From positions 1-5,542 of the forward strand of contig CAZAQS010000308.1 of assembly GCA_964486825.1 (NCBI GenBank): DNA of 5,542 bases, read 5' to 3'. Below, piece by piece: positions 1 through 5,325 of this stretch (position 1 is the first letter of the stretch; each line of letters begins with the position of its first letter). Below the pieces are notes generated by a model. The model did not search any database. It worked only from the letters and a program-made list of their open reading frames with translations, and was not told where the DNA came from. The translations under genes were made by a program, and so were the position numbers. The DNA is from CAZAQS01 sp964486825 (lineage in GTDB: Bacteria > Chloroflexota > Anaerolineae > Anaerolineales > UBA4823).

Positions 1-120
1 CGAGACGTCGTCCAGCCCGTCCAGCTTCTTGCCGATGCAGGCGAGACCCGAGAGTTCCGGCAAGAAGAGGAGCTGGGCGAGGCGGCTGTGTACGCAGGGC
101 GAAAGGCTTTCGTGAGATAA
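1..120 (+). CDS. C-terminal end of an unrecognised protein (partial)
   Basis: Frame 1 is open from the window edge for 39 codons and ends with TAA at 118-120. The first codon position is strongly G-rich (more than half of the codons start with G), which is typical of real coding sequence. The readable tail is charged, rich in Glu and Arg, and ends in a basic AGRKAFVR. I do not recognise the family from this short piece. The opposite strand is also open here (an ATG at 132-130 reading left), but its codon-position pattern is less coding-like. The stop lies 5 bases before the -35 box of the next promoter, which suits a gene ending just upstream of a new transcription unit. Confidence 0.45.
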   Translation, partial: RDVVQPVQLLADAGETREFRQEEELGEAAVYAGRKAFVR

Positions 121-125
121 ACAGC

Positions 126-153
126 TTGACATTCACCCGTAGCGGTCTATAAT
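126..153 (+). promoter_or_regulatory. Sigma-70 promoter for the first fluoride riboswitch
   Basis: The -35 box is TTGACA (126-131) and the -10 box is TATAAT (148-153). Both match the consensus perfectly and are 16 bp apart. The predicted transcription start is near 160, one or two bases before the aptamer begins at 162. Such a strong promoter fits a gene whose expression is limited by the downstream terminator and not by initiation. Confidence 0.9.
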
Positions 154-161
154 GTAATTAA

Positions 162-251
162 GGCGATGAAGCTCGCCGGTGGGCATGACTCACCAAGGCC
201 ATCTCAAAGGATGATAGCTTCTACCGGATTTTTGAGGTAGAAGCTTTTTTT
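162..251 (+). promoter_or_regulatory. Fluoride riboswitch (crcB motif) with terminator platform
   Basis: The first hairpin is GGCGATGAAGCTCGCC (162-177), with GGCG/CGCC closing a loop that contains GAAGCT (168-173). The loop can pair with AGCTTC at 216-221, directly after the conserved TGAT (212-215). This pseudoknot defines the fluoride aptamer, Rfam's crcB RNA. The same AGCTTC is the start of the 5' arm of an intrinsic terminator (216-251), so ligand-stabilised pseudoknotting and terminator formation are mutually exclusive: fluoride should turn the downstream gene on. An additional hairpin at 178-194 (GGTGGG/CTCACC, one G-U pair, loop CATGA) lies between the first stem and the pseudoknot, making this aptamer longer than the copy on the other strand. 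Confidence 0.93.
216..251 (+). terminator. Intrinsic terminator of the first fluoride riboswitch
   Basis: A perfect 10-bp stem is formed by AGCTTCTACC (216-225) and GGTAGAAGCT (236-245) with a 10-nt loop, followed by a run of seven T (245-251). The first six bases of the 5' arm are the pseudoknot partner of the aptamer loop. Another small hairpin (TGCCC/GGGCA, 251-266) follows immediately in the leader. Confidence 0.93.
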
Positions 252-301
252 GCCCTCATGCGGGCACAGCCTTGAAGTTGATTGGATATGGAGGTGAGAA
301 C

Positions 302-547
302 ATGAACAGTCGATCCCCACAAGACGTAATATTCCCGGACGAGGAAACGCTTCAGGCCTGGAAGAACATGCGGATTGAGATCCTACATGAACTTCAGGAA
401 GGAGCAATCAAAGACGTTCCAGATTCTTATATTGATGACCTAGGAACTCTGGTGGTTGTGCTTGCATCCTGGAGGGCTCAGAAGAAGCTGTGCTTGCCAG
501 AGGCGTTTAATCTTCCGAATAACAAATGGGCGAAGAGTGTAAACTGA
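302..547 (+). CDS. Small riboswitch-controlled protein of unknown function
   Basis: This 81-residue protein is the only gene after the first fluoride riboswitch and starts 50 bases past its terminator. I chose ATG 302 because it has an excellent ribosome binding site, GGAGGTGA, 5 bases upstream. An in-frame TTG at 272 would put that site inside the gene. The protein looks soluble: there is no signal peptide or membrane segment, the N-terminal half is acidic (PDEETLQAW, DDLG), there is one cysteine (C64), and residues 47-66 form a short hydrophobic-then-basic helix. I recognise no domain. Known genes under fluoride riboswitches include channels (CrcB, EriC-F) and fluoride-sensitive enzymes such as enolase and pyrophosphatase; this is none of them. 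A fluoride-response role is inferred only from the riboswitch. No terminator is evident after its stop. Confidence 0.85.
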   Translation: MNSRSPQDVIFPDEETLQAWKNMRIEILHELQEGAIKDVPDSYIDDLGTLVVVLASWRAQKKLCLPEAFNLPNNKWAKSVN

Positions 548-752
548 AATCAACCAGCCTTCGCTTAAGTTGCTGTGCAAAAGACCACGGGATCTCTCTG
601 TCTGGCAATTCGCAATTCAGGTCATGCCGGGAGTTATCACCCAAAGTCACTCTTTATACGCCAGGCCGCCATATTGATTGAGATATAATTCGTATGGCGA
701 TGAGGCTCGCCTGCGCCGGAAAATTCGCCCAGGCTGAAACGAAATTTGTTGC
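548..752. other. Intergenic region between convergent units
   Basis: This 205-base gap separates the small plus-strand gene from the end of the minus-strand operon. It contains a TATAAT (684-689) and a fluoride-riboswitch first hairpin (696-711), described separately. I see no open reading frame with a ribosome binding site. I also see no clear GC-stem plus T-run terminator on either strand, so the end of both transcripts is not defined by sequence. Confidence 0.6.
684..711 (+). pseudogene. Relic of a fluoride riboswitch: -10 box and first hairpin only
   Basis: GGCGATGAGGCTCGCC (696-711) is identical to the first hairpin of the riboswitch heading the minus-strand operon. It is preceded, at the same 6-base distance seen for the other plus-strand copy, by TATAAT (684-689). 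The loop GAGGCT (702-707) would need AGCCTC downstream. I find none in the following ~120 bases, where TGAAACG (734-740) stands in place of the expected TGAT plus pseudoknot strand, and there is no terminator. No good -35 box is seen 16-18 bases upstream of the -10. The element points into the 3' end of the permease gene, so any transcript would be antisense to it. I read it as a decayed or truncated riboswitch. Confidence 0.6.
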
Positions 753-1493
753 TCATAAAATACCTATGCGGATACCGGCTATCACCAGGATTGCCGCCAG
801 AATTTGCTGCAGGCGACGTGAGGCCAGCTTCCGGCTGCCGTACTCTGCCCCGACCCACCCGCCTATACCGGCTGCCAGTGCCCACAACGGGATAGCATCA
901 GGCAGGACAGAGACAACTGCCAGGTGACCGGTTAACCCGGCGAGCGAATTTACCAGGTTGAATGCCGCCGCTGCGCCAACAGCATAACGTGTCTCCGCCC
1001 AGCCAGCAAGGAGCAATAACGGGCTGAGGAAAATCCCACCCCCAATTCCGCTCAACCCAGCTACGAAACCAATCAGTGCTCCGCTTAACAAGATAGCCCA
1101 GAGTGGCGCTTGGGAAGTAACAACTGGTTGATCACTCTTTGAATGCAAACGCAGCAAACGATAAGCTGTGTAAAACAAAAGCAGGCTGACAATCGGTTTG
1201 TACAGTGTCGCCGGCAACATGATCCGGCCTCCTAGATAGGCGAAAGGGATGGAAGTGACTGCAAAGGGCCAGAAAATCTGCCAGGAGAAATACCCCGCCC
1301 GGCAGAATTTGAATGCTGCAATAGTCGCAACCAGAATATTCAACACTAGCGCAGTAGATTTCATCTCCTCCGGAGGGAAGCCAAATAAAGCCATGACAGC
1401 CAGGTAACTGGTAGCGCCGGCCAGTCCAACGGAGGAGTAAAGCGTTGCCGTAGCAAAAAATAGCAGCGCGATCAGAACGGAAGTCTGGGCAAT
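753..1493 (-). CDS. TauE/SafE (TSUP) family membrane permease
   Basis: This is an integral membrane protein of the sulfite-exporter TauE/SafE family, which moves anionic organic or sulfur compounds across the inner membrane. The two-repeat architecture is visible: an N-terminal LYSSVGLAGATSYLAVMALF with PPEEMKSTALVLN after it, and a second repeat with GLSGIGGGIFLSPLLLL, each followed by hydrophobic helices. The first ATG in frame (1394) would delete the first membrane helix and most of the conserved first-repeat motif. The open frame continues upstream, but I find no ATG, GTG or TTG there, so I place the start at ATT 1493, giving 246 residues, normal for the family. CTG at 1475 is an alternative. 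The start lies 11 bases after the DUF190/CBS stop with no strong ribosome binding site, suggesting coupled translation. It is the last gene of the fluoride operon; the substrate is unknown. Confidence 0.82.
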   Translation of the reverse strand: MAQTSVLIALLFFATATLYSSVGLAGATSYLAVMALFGFPPEEMKSTALVLNILVATIAAFKFCRAGYFSWQIFWPFAVTSIPFAYLGGRIMLPATLYKPIVSLLLFYTAYRLLRLHSKSDQPVVTSQAPLWAILLSGALIGFVAGLSGIGGGIFLSPLLLLAGWAETRYAVGAAAAFNLVNSLAGLTGHLAVVSVLPDAIPLWALAAGIGGWVGAEYGSRKLASRRLQQILAAILVIAGIRIGIL

Positions 1494-1504
1494 GAGATTG
1501 ATTA

Positions 1505-2764
1505 TTACCCCGCCGTTAATGCTTTGAGCAAAATCTGTCGGTCAACCAATCCCAGCGTTTTTCCCTCATGGTCAACAATCACCAGCCATTTACGGTGCTG
1601 GGAGAGCATTTGCCGGGCTGCTTCGATAAGAGGTGTATCTATGTTGGCGGTGAGAACATCGGGTGACATCAATTCCTGGGCAGTGACATCGCTGGCCGGC
1701 GCCGGGCTGCCGCGCAATGCGCGCAGCACCCCCCGTCGTTCGTGAGGTTGTATCCGGCTTACCACGTCCGTGTCGCCGATCAAACCGATGGGCCGTCTTT
1801 CATCGTCCACTACGATCAGCCGTCGCAATCCGCTCTCCACAAGCGCCGCGACGATAACCGCCAGGTCAGAGTCAATTTGCACAACCGGCACCTCGGGGTA
1901 CATCACCTGCTGTACCATTAAGGATGCGCCTGCAGGTATTTGCACTTTAGGTTTCTTTGTTTCGATGGCCATGACCTGGCGTAGAATGTCCACCCTTGAA
2001 ACAACCCCCACCATCTTACCTGAGTCGTCCAACACGGGCAGTCGCTTGATCTCACGATTCGCCATACGTGTTGCGGCATCACCCAAGGATTCGCCCACAT
2101 GGGCGACGATAGCCGGTTTCGTCATTACATCCTCCACCTTGCGAGTGGAGGTACGCAGTAACCTCAATTGTTCATCGAGCGTCGTCTCGTCTAAGCGGCG
2201 AGCGACCGATAAATGTGTCAGCAAGCCTGCGCGATTCATCAGATCTTCATCCGTTAGCATCCCGAGGACGTGTTGGTCTTCATCGACGACAGGCATTGCC
2301 TTGATGAAATGCTCAAGCATACGCTCCCACGCCTGGGCAATGGTCATCTCCGGTTTCAGGGTAATTACATCGCGCCTCATAATCTCAGCGATCGGCTTAT
2401 CGGCAGGCAAAGGATTCAAGTAGCGGTGAGTGTAGCGAACGACCTGCACATCTTCCAACGTAATCAGCCCTTCGCGCACCATTGGAGTAATTATATCAAG
2501 AGCTTTAGCGACCTTTTCATGGGAATCGATCACCTCGATACGCAGTGGTAAGTCCTCCGAAAGCCGTACGATGGTTGCGGTGTGGATGCGGGAATGCGCC
2601 CCAAATCCCGCTACGCCGCGCGTGACCGTCGCGCCAGCAATCCCGTTGGATTTTAGCGTTTCAAGAATCGCCGCGGAAAGGGATTTGCCTCGCCAACGGT
2701 CACTTTCGCCGATATAGATGCAAATTCGCTTTGCATTCTTCTCAATATATAGCTCAGATGCCAT
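1505..2764 (-). CDS. DUF190 protein fused to four CBS domains
   Basis: The protein has 419 residues. Residues 1-112 form a DUF190 domain, a small ferredoxin-like fold related to PII signalling proteins, with the family signature RGVAGFGAHSRIHT at 49-62. Four CBS domains follow at about 126-178, 211-264, 286-338 and 364-416, each with the usual pattern of a VMT/LMSPD-like start, a hydrophobic strand ending in VVD or VLDD, and a GxxxxxD turn. CBS pairs generally bind adenine nucleotides or derivatives and regulate a partner. DUF190 genes are commonly found beside crcB. ATG 2764 has a good site (GAGAGGAA, 7 bases upstream) and is 17 bases from the crcB stop, so they are co-transcribed. I infer a cytosolic regulator of the channel or another operon product, sensing nucleotide or energy state; this is not proven. 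Soluble, no membrane segment. Confidence 0.93.
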   Translation of the reverse strand: MASELYIEKNAKRICIYIGESDRWRGKSLSAAILETLKSNGIAGATVTRGVAGFGAHSRIHTATIVRLSEDLPLRIEVIDSHEKVAKALDIITPMVREGLITLEDVQVVRYTHRYLNPLPADKPIAEIMRRDVITLKPEMTIAQAWERMLEHFIKAMPVVDEDQHVLGMLTDEDLMNRAGLLTHLSVARRLDETTLDEQLRLLRTSTRKVEDVMTKPAIVAHVGESLGDAATRMANREIKRLPVLDDSGKMVGVVSRVDILRQVMAIETKKPKVQIPAGASLMVQQVMYPEVPVVQIDSDLAVIVAALVESGLRRLIVVDDERRPIGLIGDTDVVSRIQPHERRGVLRALRGSPAPASDVTAQELMSPDVLTANIDTPLIEAARQMLSQHRKWLVIVDHEGKTLGLVDRQILLKALTAG

Positions 2765-2781
2765 ATCAAGTTCCTCTCAAA

Positions 2782-3156
2782 TTATACCAAGCGGCCCAGC
2801 AGGATTCCCAGCAGTACAGCCAGCCCGCCCAGGAAGCTGCTTCCAAACAGGTTGATCAACCCCGCTATATATTGACCTCTTAACATCAGGCTGACGCTTT
2901 CGTAGGTATATGAAGAGAACGTGGTGTATGTTCCCAGAAAGCCGATCGGCACCAGCAACCGCCAATAGGGGTTAACCAGGAATCGATCGGTGAACAGGGT
3001 CATGAATATCCCCAGGATGAAACTCCCGCTCAGGTTAATGATCAGATTCCCATACGGGAAAGTCGTGCCAAAACGTTCGACAGCCCAACCGCCAATCCAG
3101 TAGCGGCAGTTTGCTCCCAGGATCGCTCCCAGGGAGATGATCAGGAAAGTTTGCAT
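2782..3156 (-). CDS. crcB: CrcB/Fluc fluoride ion channel
   Basis: CrcB (Fluc) is an inner-membrane channel that works as an antiparallel dimer and lets fluoride leave the cytoplasm. From ATG 3156 the protein has 124 residues, the usual length, with four membrane helices (about 2-24, 34-56, 67-90, 97-121). Family motifs are present: GANCRYWIG (14-22), GNLIINLSGSFILG (36-49, with the pore Asn 41), and GFLGTYTTFSSY (72-83, with Phe 80 of the phenylalanine box and Tyr 83 at the second position). The open frame extends to TTG 3216, overlapping the stop of the upstream gene, but the extra 20 residues are basic and atypical, so I prefer ATG 3156; its ribosome binding site (AGAAAGG) is rather far, 14 bases. 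The fluoride riboswitch upstream of the operon confirms the role. Confidence 0.97.
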   Translation of the reverse strand: MQTFLIISLGAILGANCRYWIGGWAVERFGTTFPYGNLIINLSGSFILGIFMTLFTDRFLVNPYWRLLVPIGFLGTYTTFSSYTYESVSLMLRGQYIAGLINLFGSSFLGGLAVLLGILLGRLV

Positions 3157-3212
3157 GGATTTTGTATCAACCTTTCTGGATAGCCATCGTAGATGGGAAA
3201 TCAATAGTGAGA

Positions 3213-3701
3213 TCAAATTCCTTCGTTCTCCTCCATGTGCTTTAATGCCCGCAGCGCTGCCGCCGCCACATTTTGAAGGCGATCAGAAAGGGCTTGTTGG
3301 AGTGCAAACCGCGCCGGACTCCCACGCAGCTGTCCCAACGACTGGGCAGCCGCAATGCGAGCAACGAAGGGACGCTGTGGATCCTGAAGGAGGTCGATCA
3401 GCGTCGGAACAGCCTCCTGGTTTCCTAACCGGCTCAACCCGCGGGCGGCCATGACCAGCCGATGCGCGTCAACCGGGCTTTGCAACAAGATCAAGAGAGG
3501 TACTAACGCGCGTTGGTCGTGCAGCCATTCTGTCAAGACGTCGATTGCCATGCCCACCCGCGCAGGATCAGGCGAAAAAATGGTCGTTAGCAATTTTTCG
3601 GTATAAGTTTCAGGTTCAGCATCACAGATCACCTGACAGCTTGGGCATGGTTGTTGGCTTGCGAAAGGCTGCCGGCATTGAGGGCAGAAAGAGATCATCA
3701 T
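3213..3701 (-). CDS. Zinc-ribbon / HEAT-repeat protein
   Basis: The protein has 162 residues. An N-terminal zinc ribbon is formed by CPQC (6-9) and CPSC (19-22). Residues about 58-155 show alpha-helical HEAT-like repeats of the PBS-lyase type (patterns such as AVPTLIDLLQDPQRPFVARIAAAQSLGQL, here spanning about residues 97-125). HEAT repeats usually serve as protein-binding scaffolds. The start ATG 3701 overlaps the stop of the preceding gene as ATGA, so translation is very likely coupled; a second ATG follows at 3698, and an ATG at 3722 would overlap by 25 bases. There is no strong ribosome binding site of its own, consistent with coupling. The coupling suggests it is made in a fixed ratio with, and may bind, the pyrophosphatase-like/PH-like protein. 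No specific function can be assigned. Confidence 0.85.
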   Translation of the reverse strand: MMISFCPQCRQPFASQQPCPSCQVICDAEPETYTEKLLTTIFSPDPARVGMAIDVLTEWLHDQRALVPLLILLQSPVDAHRLVMAARGLSRLGNQEAVPTLIDLLQDPQRPFVARIAAAQSLGQLRGSPARFALQQALSDRLQNVAAAALRALKHMEENEGI

Positions 3702-5161
3702 ATCGGGGTTATAGCAGCACACCTTCGTAACATTTCAAAGCATGTGTGGAATCCATGCTCAGCCGGATAAGGAAATTTTAAATTCAGCTTATTGAGTTTT
3801 CCGGAATCGAACACCGACAAGCCAATGTGTGAGCTCAAGATGGAGCCCACGTAATCCAGGGATGAAATTTGTGTATAGGGAATGTCGATTTCTTCATCAC
3901 AGCCTTGGATGGGATCGGGTAATAAGCGTACGCGCTGGTCGGTCACCAGCAGTACGCGAGCGATCCCCCTCTTTTCAAACCAGGCGGGCAACAAAGCCCA
4001 GGCGAAGAATTTCTCTCCGGATGAGAGCCAGCCGGGCAAAGACGAAAGGAAGCGGGCCAGGACCGGTTCTACATCTTCCGGGTCATTTGCGGCTGGATCC
4101 CTCAGTGCCGGGATTGTTTCAGGGACAGGCGGTAAGGCAGCCCGGCGTAGCGCGCAAGAGCGCCTGCAGTCCGCTACGATTCTTGATAACAAACTCAGGA
4201 GCTCCTCAAGCGCCGACCAACATTGAAGTGGAAATTCCCACGCTAAGCTTTCTGTGCCATCCAGGGCTCTCCAGACTGTTCGAAGAACGAGGATCTCGTT
4301 TTCGAGCTTTTTGATTGAAACTTCTTCCAATCTTTCCAGGATACCCATACTGGCTTCGAACCCGTACCGCACGTTGCTGCTGTCCGGGGGGACGAGCTCG
4401 ACCAATTGGATGAGACGCTGGTCGGTCAGTATCAATACACCCTCTTGCAGCTTTTTACGGTTTAGCCATGTGCTGCGTAAGTGGCTCCGCATCGCCGGTC
4501 GAGCGAGTGCGAACAAGATACGCTCGTCATGTGCGAGATGTTGATCCATGTAACGCTGGAAGCGATAGGGTAGCAGAAAGTATGTGTATTCAGCGTCCGT
4601 ATAGTGCTCTACTTCGCTGTAGCCCACCATGCGTCCATCCCGGTCTGCCGGCCGCCAGGACGGCTGGGTGGATGCTTCGCGCTCGCTTTCCAACTTTACC
4701 CGGCGTAAGCGAGCAACGGCTTGTCTGACAGTGGCTGCTGCGGCATCCGCCTCAAGCCACTGCAGCTTATTCGGCCCATTGGGAGAATGCCCGGTAAAAC
4801 GGATTAATTCTTCTCGGAATGAAAGCGGAAGATCGGCGATCTGATTCAAACCTGCGTACCGTTCGTCGGCAACCGGAACGCCTAGCAGGCGTAGCTCTGC
4901 GCCATCATTTTGAATCCCGCCAATTATGCGGGTGGCTAATTGGGTTTGGAGTGGGTGGGAGATTTCTCCAAACAGGATCACCTGCAAATTTTCACCGTTC
5001 TCGGTCAGCGTATTAGGTAAGACTGCCACATCGAATGGCAAGGAGACTTCCGGTAAGGCGATCTTTTTTAAGCGTAAATATCCATCATCCAACGCCTCAT
5101 ACACACCGGTTGGGCGACCTGGTTGCATTAACTTTGCTTCGATGATCACATCTGCGCTCAT
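3698..5161 (-). CDS. Degenerate pyrophosphatase-like domain fused to two PH-like domains
   Basis: The protein has 487 residues and is the first gene after the second riboswitch. Residues 1-155 resemble family I inorganic pyrophosphatase: VIIEA (5-9), VYEALDDGYL (20-29), PNTLTENGENLQVIL (49-63), RIIGGIQNDGAELRLLGVP (78-96), ERYAGLNQIADLP (100-112). In active enzymes the metal-binding motif is DGDPxD; here it is NGENLQ (55-60). The second acidic cluster is also changed, and the C-terminal Tyr-Lys pair is absent, so catalysis is unlikely. Two PH-like modules follow (about 205-330 and 372-482), each with DERILF/GEKFF, then LTDQR (245-249) or VTDQR (406-410). No membrane segment is present. I chose ATG 5161 (MSADVII), preceded by GAGTG; ATG 5245 lies at the foot of the terminator without a binding site. 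Pyrophosphatase is a classic fluoride target, so a sensing or decoy role is inferred. Confidence 0.88.
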   Translation of the reverse strand: MSADVIIEAKLMQPGRPTGVYEALDDGYLRLKKIALPEVSLPFDVAVLPNTLTENGENLQVILFGEISHPLQTQLATRIIGGIQNDGAELRLLGVPVADERYAGLNQIADLPLSFREELIRFTGHSPNGPNKLQWLEADAAAATVRQAVARLRRVKLESEREASTQPSWRPADRDGRMVGYSEVEHYTDAEYTYFLLPYRFQRYMDQHLAHDERILFALARPAMRSHLRSTWLNRKKLQEGVLILTDQRLIQLVELVPPDSSNVRYGFEASMGILERLEEVSIKKLENEILVLRTVWRALDGTESLAWEFPLQCWSALEELLSLLSRIVADCRRSCALRRAALPPVPETIPALRDPAANDPEDVEPVLARFLSSLPGWLSSGEKFFAWALLPAWFEKRGIARVLLVTDQRVRLLPDPIQGCDEEIDIPYTQISSLDYVGSILSSHIGLSVFDSGKLNKLNLKFPYPAEHGFHTCFEMLRRCAAITPI

Positions 5162-5172
5162 ATAGCACTCGA

Positions 5173-5247
5173 TTATGCTTGATAGGTTTCTTCGCTTCCT
5201 CGATAAAATCACCGGAGAGCAGGCCAGCGAAGAAGGATAAAGCATAA
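5173..5247 (-). promoter_or_regulatory. Long interrupted stem in the operon leader
   Basis: Between the riboswitch terminator and the first gene, two nested perfect inverted repeats are collinear: TTATGCTT/AAGCATAA (8 bp; 5240-5247 with 5173-5180) and TTCTTCGCT/AGCGAAGAA (9 bp; 5226-5234 with 5188-5196), separated by a small internal loop. The read-through RNA would therefore fold into a long hairpin that ends about 11 bases before the start codon, immediately upstream of the GAGTG ribosome binding site. It is not part of the fluoride aptamer. It could tune translation or RNA stability; no known element is recognised. Confidence 0.55.
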
Positions 5248-5287
5248 ATAAAAAAGCCTCTACCGAAGAAAATCATCCGTAGAGGCT
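5246..5287 (-). terminator. Intrinsic terminator of the operon riboswitch
   Basis: On the minus strand AGCCTCTAC (5287-5279) pairs with GTAGAGGCT (5263-5255), a perfect 9-bp stem that can be extended at the loop side. It is followed by TTTTTT interrupted by one A and then TTT (5255-5246). The 5' arm overlaps the aptamer pseudoknot strand, the standard transcription-termination switch. Confidence 0.92.
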
Positions 5288-5325
5288 ATCAGTCCGCATA
5301 GACAATTATGGCGAGCCTCATCGCC
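5246..5325 (-). promoter_or_regulatory. Fluoride riboswitch (crcB motif) heading the operon
   Basis: Read on the minus strand, the first hairpin GGCGATGAGGCTCGCC spans 5325-5310. Its loop GAGGCT (5319-5314) pairs with AGCCTC (5287-5282), which follows the conserved TGAT. Between them lies a small stem, GTC-TATGCG-GAC (5303-5292). AGCCTC also begins the 5' arm of the terminator, so fluoride binding should prevent termination and turn on the five-gene operon. The layout is the compact, canonical form of the crcB-motif RNA, and the presence of crcB downstream confirms the assignment. Confidence 0.95.

Noticed and set aside
100..112. Palindrome CGAAAGGCTTTCG at the end of the first partial gene as a terminator
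   Set aside because: Short stem with a 3-base loop inside the coding frame and no T-run after it.
204..407. Minus-strand 67-residue frame over the first riboswitch
   Set aside because: It overlaps the terminator and the start of the well-supported plus-strand small gene, with no ribosome binding site or recognisable protein.
694..927. Plus-strand 77-residue frame beginning in the riboswitch relic
   Set aside because: Its start is inside the hairpin and the rest is the antisense shadow of the permease gene; the Arg/Ala-rich product looks like a shadow frame.
1770..2423. Plus-strand 217-residue frame opposite the CBS protein
   Set aside because: Ser/Thr/Ile-rich antisense translation of a clearly recognised gene; no domain and no ribosome binding site.
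3157..3216. Extending CrcB to TTG 3216
   Set aside because: The extension is absent from typical CrcB proteins, and ATG 3156 gives the normal family length; the AAGGA before the TTG is only about 2 bases away.
5162..5245. Extending the pyrophosphatase-like/PH-like protein to ATG 5245 (28 more residues)
   Set aside because: That ATG directly follows the T-run of the terminator with no ribosome binding site, and the extra residues are encoded by the leader stem.
696..5325. Treating the 16-base inverted repeats at both ends of the operon as transposon ends
   Set aside because: Both copies are fluoride-aptamer first hairpins next to -10 boxes; there is no transposase, no similarity beyond the hairpin and no target duplication.
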